Translations under genes and position numbers: made by a program
Part shown: positions 41,523-50,289 of the stretch, piece after piece
Layout of the letters: each line of letters opens with the position of its first letter
Numbering within the stretch: the first letter of the stretch is position 1
The notes under the pieces: generated by a model
The model's input: only the letters and a program-made list of their open reading frames with translations
Told to the model about the DNA's origin: nothing
Databases searched by the model: none
Source: Dyella ginsengisoli LA-4
GTDB lineage: Bacteria > Pseudomonadota > Gammaproteobacteria > Xanthomonadales > Rhodanobacteraceae
Direction: 5' to 3'
NCBI RefSeq assembly: GCF_000334915.1
Contig: NZ_AMSF01000033.1
Location: forward strand, 113,267 to 177,266
Length of the DNA stretch: 64,000 nucleotides

Positions 41523-43085
41523 ATGAATACCCTGCCCGACCGTCCGCACCTGGACCATCTGAAGAAGCAGGCCAAGAGCCTGCTCGACGGCATCCGCCGC
41601 GGCGATCCCGACGCGCTCGAGCGCATCCGCCTCGCGCTGCCAGCCGCCGCCCGGCTCGACCACGCCGCCATCGCCGTGATGGGCCTGCGCCTGCACGATG
41701 CGCAGTCCTGCCTTGCACGCGAGTACGGCTTCGATTCGTGGTCGCAACTGAAGGACTATGTGGCCCTGCAGGCCGTCTCGGCCGACGCCGCCACCCGCAA
41801 GCGCCAATGGCGACAGTGGGCCTTTGGCCACGGCTACCAGGAGGCCAAACCCGCACTGGCCGAGCGCCTGCTGCGCGAACACCCGAACCTGCTGGACGGC
41901 GAGCCCGCGCTCGCCTGCGCCATTGGCGACGTCGCCACAGTACAAGCCACGATCGCCGCCGATCCTGCCTGGGTCAACCGACCGCACGCCGATAGCGGCA
42001 TGCCGCCGCTGGCCTGTGCCAGCTTCTCCGGCCTGATCGCTCTGCCCGCCTACGCGCCGGGCATCCGCGCCTGTGCCGACCTGCTGCTCGCCGCCGGCGC
42101 CAACCCGGATGCGCGCTGGACCGATCCGGAGCTGCAGGACGATCCGCTCAGCGTCCTGTACGGCGCCGCCGGTCGCAATCACGACGCCGCGCTCACCCGG
42201 CGACTGCTGCAGGCGGGCTCCGATCCCAACGACAACGAATCGCTCTACCACGCCACCGAGATCGCCGACGCCACCATCGTCCGCCTGCTGCTCGACGCCG
42301 GTGCGCGCGTTGTCGGCTGCAACGCACTGTTCCGCGCGCTCGACTACGAACGCCCGGACACGGTGCGCCTGCTGCTCGCCCGCGGCGGAGATCCGAACGA
42401 ACCCGGCCCCAGCGGCTTTCCGCTGCTGCATGCGATCCGTCGCCGCCGCTCGCCCGCGATCATCGGCCTGCTGCTCGACGCCGGCGCCGATCCGTCGGTG
42501 CGCAACGGCCACGGCACCTCGGCGTACCGCATGGCGCGCTGCTTCGGCCTGACCGAGGTGGCCGAGCAGTTGGTACGAGCAGGTGCGGTTCCCGACGACC
42601 GGCCGGGCGACGCCTTCCTCAACGCCTGCGCACGCGGCGACCGCGCCGGCGTCCAGGCGATGCTGGCCGACGATCCCGAGCTCATCGGCAAGCTCTCGCC
42701 CGCCGCGCTGCGCCTGCTGCCGGAACTGGCTTCCGCCAACGCCGAGGAGGCCGTGCGCACGATGGTGGAAGCGGGCTGGCCGATCGCCACGCGCGGCGGC
42801 GACATCGACGGCAGCGCGCTGAACTGGGCCGTGTTCCGCGGCAACGCGTCGCTCGCCCGTTTCCTGCTCGCCCACGGCGCGCGCTACGACGAGCGCCACG
42901 GCTTCAAGGACAACGTCTACGGCACGCTCAGCTTCGCCTCCATCGCCGAGACCACGCCCGGCGGCGACTGGCTGGCCTGCGCGAAAGCGCTGATCGACGC
43001 CGGCTCGCCATTGCCGGCTGAGCACTACGTGTTTCCCGAGGACATCGCGGCGTATTTCGACGAGCTCCGCCATCGCAGCCCCTGA
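41523..43085 (+). CDS. Ankyrin-repeat protein
   Basis: A 520-residue protein without signal peptide. The N-terminal region (HLKKQAKSLLDGIRRGD) is typical of cytoplasmic ankyrin proteins of Xanthomonads. At least seven ankyrin-like units follow, e.g. ADLLLAAGANPDAR, TRRLLQAGSDPND, VRLLLDAGARVVG, VRLLLARGGDPNE, IGLLLDAGADPSV and ARFLLAHGARYDE. Ankyrins bind partner proteins; none is evident. Start supported by ggaggt. Confidence 0.88.
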   Translation: MNTLPDRPHLDHLKKQAKSLLDGIRRGDPDALERIRLALPAAARLDHAAIAVMGLRLHDAQSCLAREYGFDSWSQLKDYVALQAVSADAATRKRQWRQWAFGHGYQEAKPALAERLLREHPNLLDGEPALACAIGDVATVQATIAADPAWVNRPHADSGMPPLACASFSGLIALPAYAPGIRACADLLLAAGANPDARWTDPELQDDPLSVLYGAAGRNHDAALTRRLLQAGSDPNDNESLYHATEIADATIVRLLLDAGARVVGCNALFRALDYERPDTVRLLLARGGDPNEPGPSGFPLLHAIRRRRSPAIIGLLLDAGADPSVRNGHGTSAYRMARCFGLTEVAEQLVRAGAVPDDRPGDAFLNACARGDRAGVQAMLADDPELIGKLSPAALRLLPELASANAEEAVRTMVEAGWPIATRGGDIDGSALNWAVFRGNASLARFLLAHGARYDERHGFKDNVYGTLSFASIAETTPGGDWLACAKALIDAGSPLPAEHYVFPEDIAAYFDELRHRSP

Positions 43086-43095
43086 GCACGGCCCA

Positions 43096-43137
43096 CCTGC
43101 ATCGCCGGCGCTGGGCTCCCCGCGCCGGCGATGCAGG
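43096..43137. terminator. Bidirectional terminator, 16-bp perfect stem
   Basis: CCTGCATCGCCGGCGC pairs perfectly with GCGCCGGCGATGCAGG over a 10-base loop, between the ankyrin gene (plus) and a minus-strand small gene that ends at 43144. Confidence 0.75.
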
Positions 43138-43143
43138 CTCCGT

Positions 43144-43458
43144 TCAATAGGCCATGCGGGCATCGGCGGGGCGCAGCGTGGCGTGGCTTCCCTCGCTATC
43201 GAGCAGGTGATCCCAGACCCGTTCGATATCGCCATCGGCCAGCACCTGGTAGGCCGAGCGGCCGGAGAATACGCGCTGGGGCATCGACATCCATCGCGCT
43301 GCCCGGCGGCGCTCGCCGCTGTGCTGCAGCGCCATCGCGGCGAGTTCCGGGTCCTGCGCCTCCAGCGCGGCGAAGGCATCGAGCATCGCCGCCTCGCGCG
43401 CGGCCTCAAGGCGATTGAGCTCGGCGACGATGGCGAAGAAGCGGGATGGCCTGGCCAT
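43144..43458 (-). CDS. Small protein, possibly ParS/MbcA-like (DUF2384) C-terminus
   Basis: A 104-residue cytoplasmic protein. The N-terminal half is helical and Ala/Glu-rich (FFAIVAELNRLEAAREAAM); the C-terminal part (RVFSGRSAYQVLADGDIERVWDHL) resembles the toxin-binding domain of Xre/MbcA/ParS antitoxins. No RES-type toxin is next to it. Ribosome site AAGGAG supports the ATG. It follows the gene at 43480 by 21 bases on the same strand, so they form a pair. The domain call is tentative. Confidence 0.55.
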   Translation of the reverse strand: MARPSRFFAIVAELNRLEAAREAAMLDAFAALEAQDPELAAMALQHSGERRRAARWMSMPQRVFSGRSAYQVLADGDIERVWDHLLDSEGSHATLRPADARMAY

Positions 43459-43479
43459 GGAGGCTCCTTGACGACGCGC

Positions 43480-43811
43480 TCAGTCGCGCTCACCGCTGCG
43501 GATCGATTGCAGGAAGGCGACCACGACTGGCGCGCGCCCCATCCCGACCAGTTGCCCGGCGGTGAGGTAGCCGAGTTCGGCGATGCATTCGTGGCGATAC
43601 CAGGCCAGCATCCGCTCCGGTTCCGGCTCGATCCTGGCGGCCGCGTGCAGCACCGCCAGCGCCGAGGGAATGACCCGGGGGAGCGCGGTGTAGCCGTGCT
43701 CGCCCGGCGGCGCGATCGGTTCGCCGCAGGGGTCCACGGCATAGGCCTCGAACAGCAGCTCGCGCAGCGCGCAGACGGGGGGGCGGGACGAATCGGGTGG
43801 ATGACCGGCAT
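43480..43811 (-). CDS. ParS-like small protein, apparent frame break at a C7 run
   Basis: The recognisable part, VCALRELLFEAYAVDPCGEP to SIRSGERD, has a C-terminus (RHECIAELGYLTAGQLVGMG then VVAFLQSI) like the ParS/MbcA toxin-binding domain. In this frame no good start exists: the open frame runs to 43866 through unlikely sequence. In the neighbouring frame MPVIHPIRPAPP begins at 43811 with GAGG nine bases upstream. One extra C in the seven-C run at 43777-43783 would join them into a normal ORF of about 110 codons. Either a real frameshift, a slippery phase-variable tract, or a sequencing indel. Confidence 0.45.
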
Positions 43812-43912
43812 GACGGGTGCCTCGCGACCGACGACCGCTACACCCTAGTGCCCGCACCCGCCGCATGACTTGTCCAATAGTGCCCCGGCTTGCCCGTTAC
43901 GCGCTGCGCGGC

Positions 43913-44809
43913 TCAGCCCAGACGCTCGCGTGCCGCGTCGATCAGTACACGCAGCTTGGGCGCTTCGGACGCACGCCGCGGGAAGTACAGGAACAGCCCC
44001 GGCTCCGGCATCGCCGCCTTCGGCAGCACCTGTACCAGTCGACCGGCGCGCAGGTGCCCCGCGACCAGCGGCTCGAACAGGTAGGCGATGCCCACCCCGG
44101 CCAGCGCCAGGTCGATGGCGAACAGCGAATCGGACACGCGCGCCGTGCCGCGCACCGCCACCGTCACGTCCTTGCCGCGCTCGCGCAGCTCCCAGGCGTA
44201 GGTGCCGCCGGTGCTGGCCTGGCGATAATTGATGCAGTTGTGCGCCCGCAGGTCGGCCACGCGCGCGGGCGTGCCGTATGCGGCGAGGTAGCCCGGCGCC
44301 GCCACCATGATCGCCCTCACCGGCGGAGTGAGCCGCACCGCCACCATGTCCTCGGCCACCATCTCGCCCAGCCGCACGCCAGCGTCGTAGCCCTGCGCGA
44401 CGATGTCGGTGAGCGCGTCGTCGCAGGTCACGTCGACGACCAGGTCCGGGTGGCGCGTGGCCAGCGTTGCGACCAGCCCGGTCAGCGCCATCGGCAACGC
44501 CACGCGCGGCGCGTTGATGCGCAACGTGCCACTGACCACCCCCTTGAGCGCACGCGTCGCCTCGGTGGCCTCGGCCAGTTGCTGGAGCGCCGGCAAGGCG
44601 CGGGCAAAGAAATCCTCGCCCGCTTCGGTGAGCGCCACGCTGCGCGTGGTGCGCGCGAACAGCGGCGACTTCAGCCGGTCCTCGACCAGCCGTACGGCGT
44701 GGCTCACCGCCGACGGGCTCATGCCGAGCTCCGCCGCGGCCGCGGCGAAGCTGCGCCGCCGCGCCACGGCAGCGACCACCGGCAGATGGGTCAGAACATC
44801 TCGATCCAT
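43913..44809 (-). CDS. LysR-family regulator (divergent from SDR)
   Basis: A 298-residue LysR protein: HTH SFAAAAAELGMSPSAVSHAVR, effector domain TLRINAPRVALPMAL onward, the wording of the DsdC/CrgA-like LysR group. Its start at 44809 is 114 bases from the divergent SDR, which is its likely target. Confidence 0.9.
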   Translation of the reverse strand: MDRDVLTHLPVVAAVARRRSFAAAAAELGMSPSAVSHAVRLVEDRLKSPLFARTTRSVALTEAGEDFFARALPALQQLAEATEATRALKGVVSGTLRINAPRVALPMALTGLVATLATRHPDLVVDVTCDDALTDIVAQGYDAGVRLGEMVAEDMVAVRLTPPVRAIMVAAPGYLAAYGTPARVADLRAHNCINYRQASTGGTYAWELRERGKDVTVAVRGTARVSDSLFAIDLALAGVGIAYLFEPLVAGHLRAGRLVQVLPKAAMPEPGLFLYFPRRASEAPKLRVLIDAARERLG

Positions 44810-44922
44810 TGCTGCACGATATCGAATAACCCATGCGGAAAAAACAGGATTATCAAACAGTACCCCGGCGCGCATCGTGTCTCCCGAAGGCGCCATCCCG
44901 GTGCCGCATCAGGAGCATTCCC

Positions 44923-45765
44923 ATGGCAACGTCCCAGGTCTGGTTCATCACCGGCGCATCCAGCGGCTTCGGCGAGGCCTTCGCCCAGTACGCGCTGGCG
45001 CAGGGCCACCGCGTGGTCGCCACCGCGCGCGACACCGGCAAGCTCGCCGGCCTGGCGGCGCTGTCACCCGAGCGCGTGCTGGTGCAGCCGCTCGACGTCA
45101 CCCGCGACGGCGATGCCGAAGCCGCCGTGGCGGCCGCGGTCGCCTGCTTCGGGCGGATCGACGTACTGGTCAACAACGCCGGCTACGGCATCGTCGGCGC
45201 GGTGGAGGAGACGCCGGACGGCGAACTGCGGGCGCAAATGGACACCAATTTCTTCGGCGCCGCGGCGGTGATCCGCGCCGTCCTGCCGCAACTGCGCAGC
45301 CAGGGGGCGGGCGCCATCGTCAACATCTCCAGCATGGGCGGGCAGCTGTCCTTCGCCGGCTTCGGCGCCTACTCGGCGAGCAAGTTTGCGCTGGAAGGCC
45401 TGTCCGAGGCACTGGCCGCCGAGGTCGCGCCGTTCGGCATCAGGGTGCTGATCGTCGAGCCGGGCGCGTTCCGCACCAACCTCGCCGGCACGGCGATGAA
45501 ACACATGCCCGAGCTGGACGCCTACCGCGACACCGTCGGCGCCACGCGTACCTTCGCCCATGCCATGCATGCCACCCAGGCCGGCGATCCGGCGAAGGCT
45601 GCCGCAGCGATCGACCAGGCGCTGCGCGCCGAACACACGCCGCTGCGCCTCCAGCTGGGCCAGGATGCCCACGACGCAGTGCGCGCACACGCCGAGCAGA
45701 TGCTGCGCGAGCTCGCGGCGTGGGCGCCAGTCGGTACGGCGACGGCGTTCGACGACGCAGCTTGA
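44923..45765 (+). CDS. SDR oxidoreductase
   Basis: A 280-residue SDR with GASSGFGEAFA cofactor motif, NNAGYG, catalytic S in NISSMGG and YSASK. R in TARDTG suggests NADP(H). It belongs to the retinol-dehydrogenase-like SDR group often found next to LysR regulators. Substrate unknown. Confidence 0.9.
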   Translation: MATSQVWFITGASSGFGEAFAQYALAQGHRVVATARDTGKLAGLAALSPERVLVQPLDVTRDGDAEAAVAAAVACFGRIDVLVNNAGYGIVGAVEETPDGELRAQMDTNFFGAAAVIRAVLPQLRSQGAGAIVNISSMGGQLSFAGFGAYSASKFALEGLSEALAAEVAPFGIRVLIVEPGAFRTNLAGTAMKHMPELDAYRDTVGATRTFAHAMHATQAGDPAKAAAAIDQALRAEHTPLRLQLGQDAHDAVRAHAEQMLRELAAWAPVGTATAFDDAA

Positions 45766-45867
45766 ACACGACGCCAGGCACATGACCTCCGCCACATCCG
45801 GCCATCGGACCGGCGGGCCTACGCTGACAGGTATTCGGAACCTCCGACCCTGCCGCAGGACGCCGCC

Positions 45868-46302
45868 ATGCCCCACCCGCCACGCCCCCCGCTGCACGAC
45901 CCGCCGACGAGCCCGCGCCTGAAGCTCGCCGGCCTGTGGGCCTCGCTGATGTTCTGCTACGTCTACGGCGATTATTTCGGCCTGTACGTGCCGGGCAAGC
46001 TCGGCGGGATGCTGGCGGGCCGGATGGAACCGCTCGGCGCAGTCACCCAGGGCGTGCTGCTGGGCACCTCGGCGATGATGGCGATCCCGGCCCTGATGGT
46101 CTGCGCGGCGCTGCTGCTGCCGGCGGCCGTGGCGCGATGGGCGAGCGTGCTGTTCGGGCTGGCCTACGCCGCGATCATGCTGCTGACGATGCCCGGCGCC
46201 TGGCGGTTCTACCTGTTCTTCGGCGTGATCGAAGTGCTGCTCTCGCTGGGCATCGTGTGGGTGGCGTGGTGCTGGCCACGACGCGCCCCCGCGGCGGCCT
46301 GA
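45868..46302 (+). CDS. DUF6326-like four-helix membrane protein
   Basis: A 144-residue membrane protein: KLAGLWASLMFCYVYGDYFGLYVPGKL is the family hallmark, followed by three more membrane helices. The function is unknown. It is 29 bases before a second membrane protein gene, so the two are likely cotranscribed. Confidence 0.8.
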   Translation: MPHPPRPPLHDPPTSPRLKLAGLWASLMFCYVYGDYFGLYVPGKLGGMLAGRMEPLGAVTQGVLLGTSAMMAIPALMVCAALLLPAAVARWASVLFGLAYAAIMLLTMPGAWRFYLFFGVIEVLLSLGIVWVAWCWPRRAPAAA

Positions 46303-46331
46303 TCGCCTTCTTCGTGCCTCGGAGCCCCCGC

Positions 46332-47045
46332 ATGGTCATGGATGAAAGCCCCCGGTCCACCCGCCGACTGGCCCGCATGGCCGGGGCGGCCTACCTGGTC
46401 AACGTGCTCGCCGGCATCTTCAGCCTGATGGTCGTGCCGTCGATCACCGGCGGCCACGGCGATCCGGCAGCCACCGTGCAGAACATCCTGGCGCACGAGA
46501 CGCTGTACCGCGCCGGCATTGCCGTCGCCCTGTTCTGCTACGTCGAGTTCCTGCTGCTGCCGCTGCTGCTGTACCGGTTGCTCGGTGCGGTGAACCGGAA
46601 TGCCGCCGCGCTGATGGTGGTGCTGGCGCTGGTGAGCGTGCCGCTGTCGATCGCCTCGCTGACGCACAAGCTCGATGTGCTCGCCCTGCTCGGCCATGCG
46701 GCCTGGCTGCACGCGTTCGATGCCGGGCAGTTGCAGGCACAGGTGTTGCTGCAGTTGTCGGGCTATGCCAACGCGCTGCTGATCGCACAGATCTTCTGGG
46801 GGCTATGGCTGATCCCGTTCGGCTGGCTGGTAGTGCGCTCGGGACAGCTCCCCCGTGTGCTCGGCTACCTGCTGATACTGGGCGGCCTGTCCTACGTCGC
46901 GGACTTCGCCGGGCAGGTGCTCGTCGCTGGCTACAACGACATGGACTTCGCCGGCTATGTCACGCTGCCGGCCGCGCTGGGCGAGATCGGCACCTGCCTG
47001 TGGTTGCTGGTGATCGGTGCGAAGGTGCCACGCCAGCCGGCCTGA
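46332..47045 (+). CDS. DUF4386 membrane protein
   Basis: A 237-residue protein with six membrane helices; RRLARMAGAAYLVNVLAGIFSL and the pattern IFWGLWLIPFGWLVVRSGQLPRVLG (read as two adjacent parts) are characteristic of DUF4386. Function unknown. An alternative start two codons later is possible. Confidence 0.83.
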   Translation: MVMDESPRSTRRLARMAGAAYLVNVLAGIFSLMVVPSITGGHGDPAATVQNILAHETLYRAGIAVALFCYVEFLLLPLLLYRLLGAVNRNAAALMVVLALVSVPLSIASLTHKLDVLALLGHAAWLHAFDAGQLQAQVLLQLSGYANALLIAQIFWGLWLIPFGWLVVRSGQLPRVLGYLLILGGLSYVADFAGQVLVAGYNDMDFAGYVTLPAALGEIGTCLWLLVIGAKVPRQPA

Positions 47046-47103
47046 CGACACGTCTGCCCGAAAAAGCCACCATCCGGTCCGGCCGGCTCCACGGAATGGG
47101 CGC

Positions 47104-48078
47104 ATGCTGCGCCTTTCCGTCCTGTCCGGTACATGCCTGATGACACTGCCACGCCTGGCCCTGTTCGCCCTCCTTGCCCTGTGGGGCATGGCCGCCCATG
47201 CCACCGTCTGGCAGCCGGGACACGGGCTGAAGCAGCAGCCGGTCTGGCCCGGCACTCCCCCGGGAGCGCAGGCGCTGCCCGGGCCCGAGTCGGTGAGCGC
47301 GGTGACCACCGAGCGGGTGGCGGGCAAGCCGTGGCAAGCGATCCACAACGTGTCCCGGCCGACCTACACCGTGTACCCGCCGAAGGGGAAGAACACTGGC
47401 GCTGCCGTGGTGGTGTTCCCCGGCGGCGGCTTCGAGATCCTGGCGATCGACCTGGAAGGCTCCGAGGTCTGCGACTGGCTCGCAGCGCGCGGCATCACAT
47501 GCGTGCTGCTGAAGTACCGGGTGCCGGGCCTTCCGTACGACTGGCACTGCGACTGCCGCGCGCACAACTTCGCGATCCCGGTGCCGGCCCTGCAGGACGC
47601 GCAGCGCACGATCCGGCTGGTGCGCCAGCAGGCGTCGGCCTGGCACATCGACCCGCACCGGATCGGCGTACTCGGCTTCTCCGCCGGCGGATACCTGGTG
47701 GCGCAGGCCAGCACGAACTACGACCTGCCGGTTTACAAGCCGGTCGACGCTGCCGACCGGCTCAGTGCACGCCCTGACTTCGCCGTCGCGGTCTACCCCG
47801 GTCACCTCGCCGCCCCGGAAGGCTTCAACCGCAACGTCCCCGTGAACAGGCGCACTCCACCGACCTTCATCGTGATGGCCGAGGACGATCACGTCGACGG
47901 CGTGGAGCAGGCACAGGCCTACTACAACGCGTTGAAGGAAGCCGACGTGCCGGTGGAGATGCACCTGTATGCGCACGGCGGCCACGCCTTCGGCCTGCGA
48001 CCGACCAAGCTGCCGATCACCCACTGGCCAGCGTTGGTGGAGACGTGGCTGGTGACCGAGGGTGTGCTGTCGCCCTGA
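47104..48078 (+). CDS. Exported alpha/beta hydrolase, acetylesterase-like (copy A)
   Basis: A 324-residue predicted secreted esterase. The signal peptide could start at MLRLSVLSG or at the second Met (MTLPRLALFALLALWGMAAHA; 47140). The mature part begins TVWQPGHGLKQQPVWPG. The oxyanion motif is PGGGFEILA, the nucleophile is in GFSAGGYL, the acid in EDDHVDGV and the histidine in YAHGGHAFGL. It resembles BD-FAE/xylan acetylesterase-type enzymes that remove acetyl groups from plant polysaccharide. A close tandem paralogue follows 50 bases later. Confidence 0.85.
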   Translation: MLRLSVLSGTCLMTLPRLALFALLALWGMAAHATVWQPGHGLKQQPVWPGTPPGAQALPGPESVSAVTTERVAGKPWQAIHNVSRPTYTVYPPKGKNTGAAVVVFPGGGFEILAIDLEGSEVCDWLAARGITCVLLKYRVPGLPYDWHCDCRAHNFAIPVPALQDAQRTIRLVRQQASAWHIDPHRIGVLGFSAGGYLVAQASTNYDLPVYKPVDAADRLSARPDFAVAVYPGHLAAPEGFNRNVPVNRRTPPTFIVMAEDDHVDGVEQAQAYYNALKEADVPVEMHLYAHGGHAFGLRPTKLPITHWPALVETWLVTEGVLSP

Positions 48079-48128
48079 TCATCTGCCGCCATCCGATACC
48101 CGAACCCGCCACGACCGAGGTCGACAGG

Positions 48129-49070
48129 ATGAAAACCCCGGCGCTGCTGCTGTCCGCCCTGCTCGCTCTCGTCGGCGCCGCCCTCCATGCGACCACCTGG
48201 CAGCCAGGCCCCGGACTGGAACAAGTACCGATCTGGCCGGGCGACGTGCCCGATGCCCTGCCCCACCCGCCGCCCGAATCGGTCGGCTCGGACTGGCCGA
48301 AGGTCAGCCACGTCAGCGTACCGACGATGACGCGCTATCCGCCAAAAGGACACAACACCGGCGCGGCGGTCGTGGTGTTTCCCGGCGGCGGCTACCAGAT
48401 CCTGGCGATGGACCTTGAAGGCACCGAGATCTGCGACTGGCTGACCTCGCGTGGCATCACCTGCATCCTGCTGAAATACCGCGTGCCGAATTCCGGCCCC
48501 ACCTGGGTCGACAACCACCGCTACTACCCGAAGGTGCAGACGGCGCTGCAGGACGCCCAACGCACCATCGGCCTGGTACGCGAGCATGCGGCCGGGTGGG
48601 GGGTCGACCCGCACAAGGTCGGCGTCATCGGCTTCTCCGCCGGTGGCCACCTGGTGGCGGCGGTCAGCGCGCACTTCCAGCACCGCACCTACACGCCGGT
48701 GGACGCCGCCGACCGGCTCTCCAGTCGCCCCGACTTCGCCATGGCGATCTATCCCGGCCATCTGTGGGTGCACGAGGACGAGGACCACGCCACCCGCAAC
48801 GAGAACGACCTCGGCCTGCGCCCGGACATCCACCCCACCGCCGATACGCCGCCGACCTTCATCGCGATGGCGGAGGACGACCATGTGGATGGCGTCGAAC
48901 AGGCGCTGGCCTACTACGTCGCCCTGCACAAGGCCGGCGTACCGACCGAGATGCACCTGTACGCGCAAGGCGGCCACGCGTTCGGCCTGCGCAAGCCCAA
49001 CCTGCCGGTCGGGCGATGGCCGGAGCTGGCAGAGCGGTGGCTGCGCGCGATCGGGGTGCTTTCGCACTGA
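48129..49070 (+). CDS. Exported alpha/beta hydrolase, acetylesterase-like (copy B)
   Basis: A 313-residue paralogue of the upstream gene with signal peptide MKTPALLLSALLALVGAALHA. Same motifs: PGGGYQILA, GFSAGGHL, EDDHVDGV and AQGGHAFGL. The main differences are in the segment before PTMTRYPPKG and in the loop around NSGPTWVDNHRYYP, near the active-site lid, so substrate choice may differ. Likely in an operon with copy A. Confidence 0.85.
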   Translation: MKTPALLLSALLALVGAALHATTWQPGPGLEQVPIWPGDVPDALPHPPPESVGSDWPKVSHVSVPTMTRYPPKGHNTGAAVVVFPGGGYQILAMDLEGTEICDWLTSRGITCILLKYRVPNSGPTWVDNHRYYPKVQTALQDAQRTIGLVREHAAGWGVDPHKVGVIGFSAGGHLVAAVSAHFQHRTYTPVDAADRLSSRPDFAMAIYPGHLWVHEDEDHATRNENDLGLRPDIHPTADTPPTFIAMAEDDHVDGVEQALAYYVALHKAGVPTEMHLYAQGGHAFGLRKPNLPVGRWPELAERWLRAIGVLSH

Positions 49071-49119
49071 AGACGGCGCCGTGTGGAGCTACGCCGCGGC
49101 GCCGGCCAGGCCGGGTTCG

Positions 49120-49490
49120 TCAGGGTTGTTCCGGCACCCGCACATAGATGGACTCGATGCGGTCCGACTCGTCGTAGAGGCGCAGCGTGTCGTGCTTCAG
49201 CCCGAGGACGCGGAACCGTAGCGTGCCGACCCCATCATCCGGCGATTCGACGATCAGCCTGCAGTCGACCAACTTCCAGCTCGCGCCGGTGATGTCGGGC
49301 CTCTGATGCAGCCATGAATCGAGCACGTGCCTGCCCGCCTCGACCTGCAGGGAAAACTCTTCGAAGAAGCCCGCGTCGCCACGCTGCTGCCACGCACCCG
49401 TCAGCGCCTGTTCCGCAGCGGGGCAAGCCTTGGCTGCATGCGCCGGGCCAAGCACACCGACAACATCAGGACGGCAACGATCGGCTTCAT
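49120..49490 (-). pseudogene. Small exported protein, frameshifted within its signal peptide
   Basis: The signal peptide MKPIVAVLMLSVCLA starts at 49490 in one frame. The mature protein AKACPAAEQALTGAWQQRGD... to the stop at 49120 is in another. A one-base insertion around 49444-49449 (GGCCC run on the minus strand) would give a textbook signal ending PAHA-AKAC. The mature part (about 100 residues with EEFSLQVEAGRHVL and DESDRIESIYVRVP) is an unrecognised small lipocalin-sized domain. Either a broken gene or a sequencing indel. Confidence 0.55.
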
Positions 49491-49705
49491 GACTCGCATC
49501 ACCTCGATTGGGCCGCGCAGCGGCTCCGGCGGGGCGGAAAAGCAGTGCAGCTTCACCATTCGCACAGAGAATAGCCGGGGCAAGCGGCGATCGACCCGGT
49601 CGGATCACCGCCACCGGAACGACCGCCCTGCCGGAAGAGTAGGCTAGGACGTTGCCGCGACCGGCGGCGACCGCCATCCATCCTGTCGACAAGGAGGAGC
49701 CCGCC

Positions 49706-50161
49706 ATGCAACCGCAGGACAAGGAACGCGCCATCGCGCTGCTCAACCGCATTCTCGAACTGGAACTGGCCGGCGTGGTGCGCTACACGCACTACGCGCT
49801 GATGATCTACGGCTACAACCGCATCCCGATCGTCAGCTGGCTGTCCGGCCAGGCCGACGAGAGCCTGCTGCATGCGCGGCGTGCCGGCGAGCTGATCACC
49901 CAGTTCGGCGGCCATCCGTCGCTGGGCATCGGGCCGCTGCTGGAGACCCACCAGCACGACATCGGGCCGATCCTGCGCGAGTCGCTGGAGCACGAGAAGC
50001 TGGCACTGGCGGCCTACTACGAACTGCTGGAACTGGTGGCTGGCAAGTCGGTGCTGCTGGAGGAATACGCGCGCGAACTGATCGCCGCCGAGGAACTGCA
50101 CGCCGGTGAGGTCAACAAGATGCTGCGCAAGCCCGGCGATATCGCCGAATTCACCGGCTGA
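49706..50161 (+). CDS. Bacterioferritin/ferritin-like protein
   Basis: A 151-residue four-helix ferritin-fold protein. Di-iron ligands are visible: E in LELELAGVVRY, E and H in DESLLHARRAGE, E in RESLEHEKLAL and E with H in AEELHAGEV. Start at ATG with aaggaggag. It stores iron or oxidises it with peroxide. It lies 128 bases from the 3' end of the outer-membrane gene on the opposite strand. Confidence 0.86.
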   Translation: MQPQDKERAIALLNRILELELAGVVRYTHYALMIYGYNRIPIVSWLSGQADESLLHARRAGELITQFGGHPSLGIGPLLETHQHDIGPILRESLEHEKLALAAYYELLELVAGKSVLLEEYARELIAAEELHAGEVNKMLRKPGDIAEFTG

Positions 50162-50289
50162 CGGTCGCGTCGCCGTCGCCCCTGCGTCCGCGGCGACGGC
50201 GATCGGGCCGCCAGGCGGCGGGGCGGAAACGGGAGTCGCGCCCCCGGCCCGCAAGCGAAGCGGATCGGGGGCAAGGAACGCGATCGTCG

